Part shown: positions 9,866-19,316 of the stretch, one piece after another | Position numbering within the stretch: position 1 is the stretch's first letter | Layout: each line of letters begins with the position of its first letter | Assembly (NCBI GenBank): GCA_029262535.1 | Contig: JAJCZF010000040.1 | Span: 18,686-82,685 of the forward strand | DNA from: Deltaproteobacteria bacterium | GTDB taxonomy: Bacteria > Desulfobacterota > GWC2-55-46 > JAJCZF01 | Direction: 5' to 3' | Length of the DNA stretch: 64,000 bases | Notes under the pieces: generated by a model | The model's database searches: none | Seen by the model: only the letters and a program-made list of their open reading frames with translations | What the model was told of the DNA's origin: nothing | Translations under genes and position numbers: made by a program

Positions 9866-10642
9866 ATGAATAAAAGTTCCAACACACTCATACTCGCCAA
9901 GCTCTGCGACAAGAAGCTCGCTCTCTTTCTCGATTTCGACGGAACCCTGACCGAGGTTCACGCCGATCCCGGCAAGACTCAACTCTCTTTAGAGGTCAAA
10001 GAGATATTAGAGCGACTTTCCGAAAATTTTCCTGTCTCTATTGTAAGCGGACGCGCCCTTGACGATCTCAGGCAGAAGGTCTCTATCCCGTCCCTTACCT
10101 ATGTAGGAAATCACGGTATGCAGATCTTTGGTCTGGAAGAGACATTTGTATATGACATTGGCAGTAAGGCCAAAGAGGCGTTGAACGAGGCTTCCGGTAT
10201 ACTCTTCAAGATTGCCAACTCTCGTCCCGGTTTGGTGCTGGAAGATAAAAAGTTCTCGTTAAGCCTGCATTTTAAGGGTCTTAATAATAGAGATGAATCA
10301 TTGCTAAAAGCGGAAATCAACGGCTTGTTGGCGGATCTTTTGAAGAGCGGTCTTTTACGTATTACGGGTGGAAAGAAGATATGCGAGGTCCGAACCCGCC
10401 ACCACTGGAACAAGGGTGACGCGGTATCATGGTTACTTGGCAGAAAAGCTTTTATTGGGCGGTATCCGGTCTATATAGGAGACGACCTGACAGATGCGGA
10501 TGCCTTTGAAGCCTTGCAGGGTATCGGGACTTCCATATCGGTCGGCAGGCAGGACCTCGGAGCAGATTATTCACTTAATGGCGTGGATGCGGTACTCTCC
10601 ACCCTCGCAAGCCTTGCCACTATAAAAGTGAGAGATTTATGA
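9866..10642 (+). CDS. otsB: Trehalose-6-phosphate phosphatase (HAD family)
   Basis: 258 aa; LFLDFDGTLTEV, SGRALDDLR, GNHGMQI, YIGDDLTDADAF. Confidence 0.9.
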   Translation: MNKSSNTLILAKLCDKKLALFLDFDGTLTEVHADPGKTQLSLEVKEILERLSENFPVSIVSGRALDDLRQKVSIPSLTYVGNHGMQIFGLEETFVYDIGSKAKEALNEASGILFKIANSRPGLVLEDKKFSLSLHFKGLNNRDESLLKAEINGLLADLLKSGLLRITGGKKICEVRTRHHWNKGDAVSWLLGRKAFIGRYPVYIGDDLTDADAFEALQGIGTSISVGRQDLGADYSLNGVDAVLSTLASLATIKVRDL

Positions 10643-10820
10643 TCTCTACAGAAAATAGCCTTGGGTTTCATTTTCTTAATTTCAAATTTGCCGCTCGTCT
10701 AATATATGTTTTTATTAGTACTTCTATTATGACATAAGGGTTTTTCGGGGTTTTGCGGGAAGCCGGGGAGGATGTGTATATAGAGCACATAACGGGCTCT
10801 TAGCATTGCAAAAGAAGCTC

Positions 10821-11201
10821 TTAAGGCTGCGTTAGCCCTTTGAGTCCTTCTTGAACCTCCTTGCTATCAACGCCTTTAAGTATCAAGCGGATGCTAAATA
10901 TGAAGTCGCGTCGTTCTTCGTCATTAAGCGCTCTATATATCCTTAAAAGATCTATCTCTTCTCTGTTAGCCGGTATGGGACTCTCTTCAGAGCCGGACGG
11001 CATGAAGAGCAGGGCAGGTTCTTCCGAGAAGGCCTTGGAGATAAGCAGTAACTCTTCAGCCGTGATCGGTATCTGACCATGTTCTTTTCTAAGGTAAGTG
11101 GTCCTGTCGATCTTGAGTATCTCGGCAAGGTCCTGTTGCTTAATCTTTTTTTGATCGCGTATCTCTTTTATACGCTTTAAAAGCTCTTCTGTGTTTGTCA
11201 T
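10821..11201 (-). CDS. XRE-family HTH regulator
   Basis: RIKEIRDQKKIKQQDLAEILKIDRTTYLRKEHGQIPITAEELLLISKAF; start placed at MTNTEELL. Confidence 0.82.
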   Translation of the reverse strand: MTNTEELLKRIKEIRDQKKIKQQDLAEILKIDRTTYLRKEHGQIPITAEELLLISKAFSEEPALLFMPSGSEESPIPANREEIDLLRIYRALNDEERRDFIFSIRLILKGVDSKEVQEGLKGLTQP

Positions 11202-11420
11202 GCACATATTATACAGCTGCCGCATCCAAATTGCAATAAAAAAATTAATTAATTGTTAATGCAGCTTTCTCCTGATTTTTTCTCTTCATTGAGGCCTATA
11301 GTTCTCCGTCTTTAGAGGCTGGTGATTTTTCATTGTTTTTTTACCAGGTCGGAGACTATACTAAAGTTACGCTCCATTTGCTTTCTTAATAAACGATACT
11401 TAGATGAGTTTTTTAGCGGA

Positions 11421-13757
11421 ATGAAATCAAAAAACACCTTAAGAGATCTTATAGTACTTCTTCTAATATTTTCTCTCGGTCTATGGCTGCGCCTTCTGCC
11501 TTGGGGAAATTTTATTACCGCCGATGGTATATACCTGCTTGAAGGGGATAATTACGAGCACCTTAGAAAGATAATTCAGATAGTCAGTGACTTTCCTTTT
11601 CAACCGCCGCATGATTATTTTGTAGGTTTCCCGGTAGGTTCGGGTACGATATGGGCGCCTCTCTTCGATCTAACAATGGCGGTCCTGGTAAAATTTCTTT
11701 CCTTCTTCGGTTTGGAGACGGTCCTCGCGGTTGCGCTCCTGCCGCCATTTATCGGGGCCATTACGATAATTCCGCTCTACCTGTGGGTATCAAGGCTCCT
11801 GGACAGGGGTTTCGCCCTGACAGCGGCCCTTATATATAGCCTCCTGCCGGCCTCCATCTTCTCTTCTATCGTAGGGCGTATCGATAACGAGCTTATAGAG
11901 CCTCTCTTGCTTGTCACATCATTATATACATTTACGCTCTGTCTCGAAAAGCCTCTTAAGAGATTTAGGCTAAAGCCTCTTTTTTATGCGTTGATTTCGG
12001 GCCTTCTACTTGCCCTCTCGTTGCTTTACTGGAGAGGAGCTATTATCTGGTGGGGCCTGCTCACTCTTTCGAGCCTCTTGATATGCCTGCGTCCGGCCCT
12101 TAGAGAGAGAGCCCTCGCTAACACCGACAGCTCCGAATACTGTGACACGGGGCTGGATGCGTGGCGCGGTATGGCGATATCCTCATTCACGGTTTTTGCC
12201 TTTGCCGCGTTCATTGTCGCCATTGTGGCTCTTACCGGTCTATGGGGGACAGAGAGCCGGATAAGTTTTAACAAGGTCAGTTGGTTTCACGTAATTAGCG
12301 GCGCGCTTGCCGCTTTTGCTCACCTTGCCCTGCTCTTCGGTTTTTATATTGCAGGCAGGCGCGCCCTTTCAAAAACTCTTTCCGTGACCTTATCGATAAT
12401 CTTTGCGCTCGCCTCACTCGTTATCTTATACATCTTTATTCCTTCATATTTTGAAGGGATCTTTAGCGGCCTTACGGTGGTAGGCGCATCTAATGTCTGG
12501 ATAGGCACTATCGGCGAGTATCAGCCGCTCTTTACCGGACCGGACGGAGGCCTTGATATAATCGAGGTTATCGGATTCTCAACAATATTTATACTACTAG
12601 CTCCTTTAAGCCTTTTAGTTTTTGCCTATTATAAAAGAAGAGAGTTTACTCCCGGCTCTATAATATATCTACTGGTCTGCGCCTTGCTCTTTCTGCTTAC
12701 GGTCTTAAACGGACGCTACGAAAACCTCTTTATCGTTCCGCTCTCCGTCTCTGCCGCTTTTCTCATATACGGCCTCTCAAAGGGTTTTATATTATCTCTA
12801 CGTTCCTCTAATATTCTACTAAAGCCCATTATTGTGATCCTGCTCACTATACTCTTTCTCTTGCCTTCGTATCGTTTTTACAAGCAGCATAAAGATACAG
12901 GCCCGGCCCTGCTGCGAGGCGACCTTGAAGAGAGCCTTCTCTGGTTACGCGATAATACCCCGCCTTCGGGTAATGTCGATAAACCATATATCAAACCTCT
13001 CTACGGCGTTATGGCGCGTTGGGAGTACGGCGGCTGGATTGAACATATCGCCGAGCGACCGTCGATTGCGACTCTCTACGGCATCGAAACACACGGCCTC
13101 TTGGAGAGCGCAAAGTTCTTTCTTGCAGATAATACTAAAGACGCGCTTGCGGTACTCGACGCCAATGAAGTCAGATATATCCTTCTTGGCAAAACTATCG
13201 GCGCTCTTTCTGGATATGCGCGCCTTCTCGAACGGGAACCCGAAGGTTACGCCGCGCTTCAAACCCTGAAAGACGGCACAAAGAGCTGGAGTGCCGGGCC
13301 GAAGTATCTCGACCTGGCATATGTTCGGCTCTATCTCGCGGACGGGGTTGGGCGTGATGAACTGGGCATAAGGCCTGTAGAGGGGCTGCGCCTTATTTAC
13401 GAGTCGTCTCAGCGCGCCGGTTTTGGTCCTCCTCTCGAAGATAGTCGAAAGTTTAAGATCTTTGAGCGAGTAAAAGGCGCGATCGTTAAAGGCAAGGCCA
13501 AACCGGGTGATACGGTCACCCTGGAAGGCACGGTCAGGACCAATCGCGGCAGGACCTTTGCTATAAATCAAAGAGCTACCGCAGATAGTTTAGGCCGATA
13601 CTCATTTAACTTATATTACCCGACCATCTCCATGGACGAGGCCGGAGTAGGGGTCCTCGGACGTTACAGAGTGCGGGCCGGCCAAAGAGAGATATCTTTC
13701 ACCCTTAGCGATTCAGACGTGATAGACGGGGCATCATTGACGCTTATGGGTCCATAG
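11421..13757 (+). CDS. STT3/PglB/AglB-type oligosaccharyltransferase-like integral membrane protein
   Basis: Multi-TM protein with DGIYLLEGDNYEHLRKI near the N-terminus and MARWEYGGWIEHIAERPSIATLYGIETHGLLESAKFFLA aligning to the STT3 WWDYG region. Start at MKSKNT; the ORF is open from 11322. Confidence 0.8.
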   Translation: MKSKNTLRDLIVLLLIFSLGLWLRLLPWGNFITADGIYLLEGDNYEHLRKIIQIVSDFPFQPPHDYFVGFPVGSGTIWAPLFDLTMAVLVKFLSFFGLETVLAVALLPPFIGAITIIPLYLWVSRLLDRGFALTAALIYSLLPASIFSSIVGRIDNELIEPLLLVTSLYTFTLCLEKPLKRFRLKPLFYALISGLLLALSLLYWRGAIIWWGLLTLSSLLICLRPALRERALANTDSSEYCDTGLDAWRGMAISSFTVFAFAAFIVAIVALTGLWGTESRISFNKVSWFHVISGALAAFAHLALLFGFYIAGRRALSKTLSVTLSIIFALASLVILYIFIPSYFEGIFSGLTVVGASNVWIGTIGEYQPLFTGPDGGLDIIEVIGFSTIFILLAPLSLLVFAYYKRREFTPGSIIYLLVCALLFLLTVLNGRYENLFIVPLSVSAAFLIYGLSKGFILSLRSSNILLKPIIVILLTILFLLPSYRFYKQHKDTGPALLRGDLEESLLWLRDNTPPSGNVDKPYIKPLYGVMARWEYGGWIEHIAERPSIATLYGIETHGLLESAKFFLADNTKDALAVLDANEVRYILLGKTIGALSGYARLLEREPEGYAALQTLKDGTKSWSAGPKYLDLAYVRLYLADGVGRDELGIRPVEGLRLIYESSQRAGFGPPLEDSRKFKIFERVKGAIVKGKAKPGDTVTLEGTVRTNRGRTFAINQRATADSLGRYSFNLYYPTISMDEAGVGVLGRYRVRAGQREISFTLSDSDVIDGASLTLMGP

Positions 13758-13874
13758 AGATTGCTTAAGAATTTTTTTATATTTTGAAAAATCGATACTG
13801 ACATCTTTTTTTAAAACTGTTATAATTAAGGCAAGTAAGAGACTATCTATCCAAATTCAACTTAGGAGAAGATC

Positions 13875-14135
13875 ATGGCTGAGATAACAGGAGCCGGCAA
13901 CGCGACCGGCGTAGAAGCCATACGTTTAGCGGAGCGCGACAATAATACCGCAAGGCTCAGCGACCCGACCAGCGATGCCAGCCAGGAGCTGGCAGTTAAA
14001 GACAGGGTCACCTTAAGCGCCGAGGCGAGAGAAGCCGTGCAGTCAGACCGTGCGCAAAACGAGGCCGAACTGGAACAGTTTCAATCCACCCCGTCCCAGA
14101 ATAATCCGGGTATGAATCTTTCCGTAGTGGCCTGA
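13875..14135 (+). CDS. Small hypothetical protein with DRVTLSAEAREA motif
   Basis: 86 aa, RBS-like AGGAG upstream, host-like codon usage. Confidence 0.6.
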   Translation: MAEITGAGNATGVEAIRLAERDNNTARLSDPTSDASQELAVKDRVTLSAEAREAVQSDRAQNEAELEQFQSTPSQNNPGMNLSVVA

Positions 14136-14179
14136 CTTGATCAATACCGCCTCTATCTAAGTTCACCCGGTTAAGTTCG

Positions 14180-14232
14180 CCAATTAAAGGGGACCAATTA
14201 AAGGGGGCATTAAAGGGGACGGGACCCTTTAT
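14180..14232 (+). repeat. Short degenerate repeats (CAATTAAAGGGGAC / CAATTAAAGGGGG / CATTAAAGGGGACGGGACCCTTT)
   Basis: Three near-copies of ATTAAAGGGG in about 50 bp, the last forming AAAGGG...CCCTTT. Confidence 0.6.
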
Positions 14233-14400
14233 ACCTCTTATGCATGAAAAAGTCCTTCAGTGAAACCCGTAAATCTCCAAGAAAAGGATAAGGCCTGCTT
14301 ATTATAGAGCTCCTTTCCTTTTTTATCTACACTCTGTCACCACACCGGAGCATAAGCGTGCGGCACCGGGCTTAACAGGACCTTTTCGTGCTATTATCTC

Positions 14401-14428
14401 TTGACACCCGCTAAAATTATGATAATAT
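14401..14428 (+). promoter_or_regulatory. Putative sigma70 promoter for tRNA-Gly
   Basis: TTGACA (14401-14406), 16 nt, TAATAT (14423-14428), about 70 nt upstream of the tRNA. Confidence 0.55.
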
Positions 14429-14495
14429 AACAAATTGATGCAGGTGCTTGCTTCTTTCTATACGGCTTCGGCATCAGTTCACATTTGCTTTTTAC

Positions 14496-14571
14496 GCGGG
14501 AGTAGCTCAGCTGGTAGAGCATAACCTTGCCAAGGTTAGGGTCGCGGGTTCGAATCCCGTCTCCCGCTCCA
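14496..14571 (+). tRNA. tRNA-Gly (anticodon GCC)
   Basis: GCGGGAG...CTCCCGC acceptor stem, TAGCTCAGCTGGTAGAGC D-arm, anticodon loop TTGCCAA, GGTTCGAATCC T-arm, encoded TCCA. Confidence 0.97.
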
Positions 14572-14572
14572 A

Positions 14573-14636
14573 CATACAGTCGTGTGTTTTATTTCGCGGA
14601 GATAGTTTTCAGATGCCGGAGAGTTTTTCATCCGCG
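14573..14636 (+). repeat. Same family (degenerate palindrome) adjacent to tRNA-Gly
   Basis: CATACAGTCGTGTG + TTTTATTTCGCGGAGATAGTTTTCAGATGCCGGAGAG...TCCGCG. Confidence 0.8.
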
Positions 14637-14720
14637 TTTAAATTTTGTCTAAGCCGCGAGTTTTTCTTATATTGAAGAACGGGCTGTTTTTTACATCAGA
14701 GCCATTTATAAGATAGGGCT

Positions 14721-15164
14721 ATGTCGAATAACGCTGACCTTGAAAACAGGATGGCCTCGCTCAAGGCCTATATGGACGCAAATCACCTGAAGAGCACCGC
14801 ACAGCGCGACACTATCGCCGAAATTTTTTTTAAGAGCAATACACATATAAATCTCGAAGAGTTATTAACAAAAGCGCGCAAAAAGACGGCAAAGATCGGA
14901 CATGCAACCGTCTATCGCACCATGAAGCTCCTGATAGAATCCGGCCTTGCGGTGCCGAGGCAGTTCGGAGACGGACAGACCCGTTATGAAAATCTGCCGC
15001 GCGACGGTCATCACGACCATATAATATGCATCAAGTGCTCAAAAATTACCGAGTTCCGTAACGACGAGATAGAAGCGCTCCAGCTTGAGTCGGCAAAGAA
15101 GCTGGGTTTTAAAGTTATCAACCATAAGCTGGAACTCTACGGATACTGTAATAGCTGCGGTTGA
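14721..15164 (+). CDS. Fur-family transcriptional regulator
   Basis: 147 aa; QRDTIAEIF, GHATVYRTMKLL, DGHHDHIICIKCSKITEF, YGYCNSC. Confidence 0.92.
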   Translation: MSNNADLENRMASLKAYMDANHLKSTAQRDTIAEIFFKSNTHINLEELLTKARKKTAKIGHATVYRTMKLLIESGLAVPRQFGDGQTRYENLPRDGHHDHIICIKCSKITEFRNDEIEALQLESAKKLGFKVINHKLELYGYCNSCG

Positions 15165-15184
15165 AAATTTTTTGCCCCTTAATT

Positions 15185-15203
15185 GAAAATGAATATCAAT
15201 TTC
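15185..15203. promoter_or_regulatory. Putative Fur box upstream of feoB
   Basis: GAAAATGAATATCAATTTC matches GATAATGATAATCATTATC at 14/19 positions, directly 5' of the feoB start. Confidence 0.7.
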
Positions 15204-15207
15204 TTTT

Positions 15208-17184
15208 ATGCATGAAGGTAAACAAAAAAGTGTAGACGCGCCGGGCGGTAAGCTAGTACTCGCCGGTAACCCAAATGTCGGAAAGTCGGTCCTCTTCGGC
15301 CTCTTTACGGGACGCTACGCGACCGTGTCGAACTATCCCGGCACAACGGTCGAGGTCTCTCGCGGCCCGGCAAGGATCAAGGGCGAGACCTACGAGATCA
15401 TAGACAGCCCCGGCGTAAATACGCTGCTTCCGATGAGCGAAGACGAGCGAGTCACGCGCGATATACTCTTAAATGAGGATATCAAGAGCGTCATTCACGT
15501 GCTCGATTCCAAGAACCTGCGTCGCGGTTTTGTTATCACCATACAACTGATTGAGATGGGACTGCCTGTATCGCTTGCCTTAAATATGTATGACGAAGCC
15601 GGAGAGAGGGGAGTTACGGTAGACGCAAAGGCGCTCTCAAAAGAGACCGGGCTGAATGTCATACCCACTATAGCCACCCAGCGCTGGGGGCTTGACGAGC
15701 TAGGGGCCGTAGCCCCAAAGGGCAAGCGCGGTTCTTGCGACCTGAAATATCCCGACATGATCGAGGTGGGCGTGGAGATGATCATCTCCATACTACCGGA
15801 GGCGAGGATCTCCAAGCGTTCTATCGCGCTCATGTTGCTCGCCGGAGACCATACTCTAAAACCCTGGCTCGAAGAGAACCTAAAGCCGGAGCAGGTAAGA
15901 CGCATAGAGCAGATATCGACCGACATCGGTTCTCATTTTGCCGAATCGACTGGATATCTGATAAACCGCGTCCGCCTCGGCGCCGCGGACAAGGTAGTGG
16001 CAAAAGTACAGACGACAGAGCCGCCAAAGAGGTCGCGCCTCTCCGTGCTCATAGGGCAGTGGTCCATGCACCCGCTCTACGGCATACCGATACTCCTTTT
16101 TGTCCTATTTACTATGTATGAATTTGTCGGCGTGCTTGGGGCAGGGATCTTTGTAGATTTTCTTGAAGCGACTATATTCGAGGCCTTCCTGAACCCGTGG
16201 ACAGAACGAATCGTCGGCTCGGTCTTCCCGTCCGGCGGCTTTGTATCCGATCTCATTGTGGGCGAGTACGGTCTCGTCACAATGGCGCTGACCTACGCCA
16301 TCGCCATAATACTGCCCATTGTCGGCTGCTTCTTTATATTCTTCGGCATATTGGAAGATTCCGGATATCTGCCGCGCCTCGCCGTTATGGTGGATAAGAT
16401 ATTTAAGCTCATGGGCCTTAACGGCAAGGCCGTGCTGCCTATGGTGCTCGGCCTTGGCTGCGACACTATGGCGACGATGACGACGCGTATCCTGGAGACG
16501 AAGAAGGAACGTATAATCGTAACGCTGCTGCTCGCGCTCGGCGTGCCATGTTCGGCGCAGCTTGGCGTAATACTCGGAATGCTCGGCTCGGTATCGTTTA
16601 CGGCCATGCTCGTATGGGCCGGCACCGTCTTGCTTATCATGTTCTTTGTCGGTTATCTAAGTTCAAAGGTCCTGCCGGGCGACCGCTCCGACTTCATCCT
16701 CGAAATACCACCGATGCGCGTACCACAGATGCGTAATATCCTCTTAAAGACGGTAGTTCGCGCCGAATGGTACCTGAAGGAGGCCGTGCCGCTATTCATA
16801 CTAGGCACGCTCTTTCTCTTCGCGCTCGATAAGCTTGCCATACTTACTTCAATCGAGAGCGGCCTTTCACCGGTCGTCGAGGGCTTCCTTGGCCTTCCGA
16901 GAGAGACGACACAGGCCTTTCTCATCGGATTTCTAAGGCGCGATTACGGCGCGGCGGGTCTGTTGGCCTTGCAGAATAAGGGTATGCTCAATCCTGTGCA
17001 GGTCGTTGTCAGCCTCGTGACCATTACGCTATTTGTCCCATGTATCGCAAACTTTTTTATGATTATAAAAGAGCGCGGCATGAAGGCAGCTCTCTTGATG
17101 GGCGCATTTATATTCCCCTTTGCCCTATTTTGCGGCGGGACGCTTAATTTCATTTTGAGGACGCTGGGGGTGACGCTGGAATAG
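15208..17184 (+). CDS. feoB: Ferrous iron transport protein B
   Basis: 658 aa; GNPNVGKSVLF, YPGTTVEVSRG, IDSPGVNTL, MVLGLGCDTMATMTTRILETKKER. Confidence 0.96.
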   Translation: MHEGKQKSVDAPGGKLVLAGNPNVGKSVLFGLFTGRYATVSNYPGTTVEVSRGPARIKGETYEIIDSPGVNTLLPMSEDERVTRDILLNEDIKSVIHVLDSKNLRRGFVITIQLIEMGLPVSLALNMYDEAGERGVTVDAKALSKETGLNVIPTIATQRWGLDELGAVAPKGKRGSCDLKYPDMIEVGVEMIISILPEARISKRSIALMLLAGDHTLKPWLEENLKPEQVRRIEQISTDIGSHFAESTGYLINRVRLGAADKVVAKVQTTEPPKRSRLSVLIGQWSMHPLYGIPILLFVLFTMYEFVGVLGAGIFVDFLEATIFEAFLNPWTERIVGSVFPSGGFVSDLIVGEYGLVTMALTYAIAIILPIVGCFFIFFGILEDSGYLPRLAVMVDKIFKLMGLNGKAVLPMVLGLGCDTMATMTTRILETKKERIIVTLLLALGVPCSAQLGVILGMLGSVSFTAMLVWAGTVLLIMFFVGYLSSKVLPGDRSDFILEIPPMRVPQMRNILLKTVVRAEWYLKEAVPLFILGTLFLFALDKLAILTSIESGLSPVVEGFLGLPRETTQAFLIGFLRRDYGAAGLLALQNKGMLNPVQVVVSLVTITLFVPCIANFFMIIKERGMKAALLMGAFIFPFALFCGGTLNFILRTLGVTLE

Positions 17185-17215
17185 GCGGACAGGTGGCTTA
17201 TCTTTTTAATTATAA

Positions 17216-17350
17216 TCGTGTAGGTTGGGTTGCGTTCTTTAAACCCAACAGTACCTTAAAGACGCGGGCAAAGCATGCCCCACTGACGATAAGAGCAAGA
17301 CAATAAGGAATAATGATTGTTGGGTTAAAGAACGCAACCCAACCTACGAG
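17216..17350. repeat. Inverted pair of GTAGGTTGGGTT...AACCCAACA repeat arms
   Basis: Left arm gtaggttgggttgcgttctttaaacccaaca (from 17219) and right arm tgttgggttaaagaacgcaacccaacctac (17318-17347) are reverse complements apart from one A indel. Confidence 0.85.
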
Positions 17351-17351
17351 T

Positions 17352-17416
17352 GCACACAGGCGTGGCCTTATATTCGTGAATTATCTTTGTCGTAGGCTGA
17401 TGACTGTTCATCCGCG
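17352..17416 (+). repeat. Same family (degenerate)
   Basis: GCACACAGGCGTGGC + CTTATATTCGTGAATTATC...GGCTGATGACTGTTCATCCGCG. Confidence 0.7.
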
Positions 17417-17464
17417 TTTTATCTGGGCTCTTTAACGAAGGTCCGTTTTACGGGAGGTCTTATC

Positions 17465-18127
17465 ATGAGAGAAGAAGATAAAAAAGTAGAAGAGGTCCTC
17501 GAATTCATCTGGTCCGAGCGAGACCGCGGCAGAAGCTCCGTCGAAAAGATTCTGGAGATCGACGAGGTGCGCGACTCCGGCGCCGATAAGAGTACGATCA
17601 GCGCGATGGAGGAGGCGGGGCTGATCACCATAAGCGGCGACCACGTCAAGCTTACGGCCCGTGGAGAAGAGCTGTCGAGGATGGCTATACGCCGCCACCG
17701 GCTGGCCGAACGCCTCCTGACCGAAGTGCTCGAACTCGACACCGACACAGCCGAAAGGACGGCCTGCGACTTCGAGCACTCGCTCTCGGAGGTAGTTACC
17801 GAAAGTATCTGCACACTCCTGGGACACCCGCCGGTATGCCCACACGGACACCGTATCCCGCCGGGCGAATGCTGCGACCGCGCCGAAAAGACGATACAAC
17901 CCATTGTAAAGCCGCTCGGAGATCTCTCAATCGGCGAGGAAGGCAAGATCATCTACATACTATCAAGCTCCCATGTCCGCCTCGACAAGCTCGGAAGTAT
18001 GGGCATAGTGCCCGGCTCGACCATCCGCCTGCACCAGCGCCTGCCCGCCTTCGTCGTGCAACTAGGCGAAACCACGCTAGCCATAGACCCTGATATTGCG
18101 CAAGATATTTATGTGAAGAGTATGTAG
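17465..18127 (+). CDS. DtxR/MntR-family metal-dependent regulator with C-terminal FeoA-like domain
   Basis: 220 aa; HVKLTARGEELSRMAIRRHRLAERLLTEVL, CDFEHSLSEVV, CPHGHRIP; C-terminal LGSMGIVPGSTIRLHQRLPAFVVQLGETTLAID. Confidence 0.92.
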   Translation: MREEDKKVEEVLEFIWSERDRGRSSVEKILEIDEVRDSGADKSTISAMEEAGLITISGDHVKLTARGEELSRMAIRRHRLAERLLTEVLELDTDTAERTACDFEHSLSEVVTESICTLLGHPPVCPHGHRIPPGECCDRAEKTIQPIVKPLGDLSIGEEGKIIYILSSSHVRLDKLGSMGIVPGSTIRLHQRLPAFVVQLGETTLAIDPDIAQDIYVKSM

Positions 18128-18244
18128 GGTAGGTATCGCTAGCTCTTAAGGCTTTTTCTATGGTTTTACGCTCTGAAATCTCACGGGTCAGCTCTAAAGA
18201 GGGCTATTGAGCTGGCGATATGATTATCGTTTGTCATTAGTTAC

Positions 18245-19048
18245 TTAACCCTTTAAAGCCTCTTCACCTTCTGATATGATCTTGGAGCCAAGATGGCCAA
18301 GATATACGATCGGAACGAGTATAGAGAGGTTCAAAATCACAAATGGTACGGTCATGAGCGACGGTTCGGTGATGATATCAGGCATTAGAGCGCGCCAGAC
18401 GGTGCCGAGGAGGCCTATTATAAAGACCGTAACACCGTAGCGTATCTTTTTTATAAAGATCTCTTTATTGGCCGACTGGTAGCGTCGTCGCCATTCAAGG
18501 ACTCCCGATGCGTAAGAGACAGGCGCGCTCAGGGTCGCTATTATCATCAGATAAAAATAGGTTAGATCGAAAGAACTTTTTCCGAAAACGAGCCCCAGTA
18601 TCATAAAGAGTACGGCTATGGGGAATAGGCCGTTCGTGAAATGCAAGAGCATCGAGTGAATATGTATGTCACGCTCTTTGAGCGACTTTCTAAAGGTCTT
18701 CCATCCCGCGGTCCAGGGCGGGGGGGCGGCCTTCTCTTCGGCCTTCTCCTCGTCTTCCCATACATAACCCTCGCAGGGAATGACCTTTCCGGTTACCATC
18801 ATAGTATCTTCGAAGAAATATACCTCGTGCGCGTCGAGAACGGTCATTACCGGCGCGTCGGCGGCGCTGGTGCTATTTAAGACAAGCTCTTCGAGGTCAG
18901 AACGAAATCCGGCCATAGCCTTGGTGACGGCGGTCGATACGTCCGGAGCTTCTATAGATCTTGCGGCGTAAAAACCCCTCTTTTTTGTTTCGCCCTCTAC
19001 CTTCATCAGGAGATTTCTACCCCTGATGCATACCTGAATCTTTCTCAT
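18245..19048 (-). CDS. Hypothetical protein: soluble N-terminal domain plus C-terminal four-helix membrane domain
   Basis: 267 aa; IHSMLLHFTNGLFPIAVLFMILGLVFG followed by further hydrophobic segments. Confidence 0.7.
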   Translation of the reverse strand: MRKIQVCIRGRNLLMKVEGETKKRGFYAARSIEAPDVSTAVTKAMAGFRSDLEELVLNSTSAADAPVMTVLDAHEVYFFEDTMMVTGKVIPCEGYVWEDEEKAEEKAAPPPWTAGWKTFRKSLKERDIHIHSMLLHFTNGLFPIAVLFMILGLVFGKSSFDLTYFYLMIIATLSAPVSYASGVLEWRRRYQSANKEIFIKKIRYGVTVFIIGLLGTVWRALMPDIITEPSLMTVPFVILNLSILVPIVYLGHLGSKIISEGEEALKG

Positions 19049-19172
19049 TAATAAGCTCTCCGTTCAATTTGATGTCTTTTTATTATAACAGTAAAACGAT
19101 GTGGATTGATATAGTCCTTTTGATGCTGATTGAGATGGGCTTTATATATCCTTTTTTTATTAAAGATGGCTG

Positions 19173-19239
19173 GTCGCGGACGAGGATTGCTCGTCATTAT
19201 TAAACTATATTCGCGAAAATAAGAGTAGACCTGTGTGCC
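19173..19239 (-). repeat. Same family (degenerate, minus strand)
   Basis: Reverse strand reads GGCACACAGGTCTACTCTTATTTTCGCGAATATAGTTT...GTCCGCG. Confidence 0.55.
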
Positions 19240-19316
19240 ACTGCTTTACTTTCTATGCGCTTGAATGGTATCCTGTAAAAATATCTAACCGTTAATATCG
19301 AAAGGTTTTCTTCTAT

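Noticed and set aside
12945-13571. 208-aa minus-strand ORF antisense to the STT3-like gene
   Set aside because: Shadow ORF within a supported CDS.
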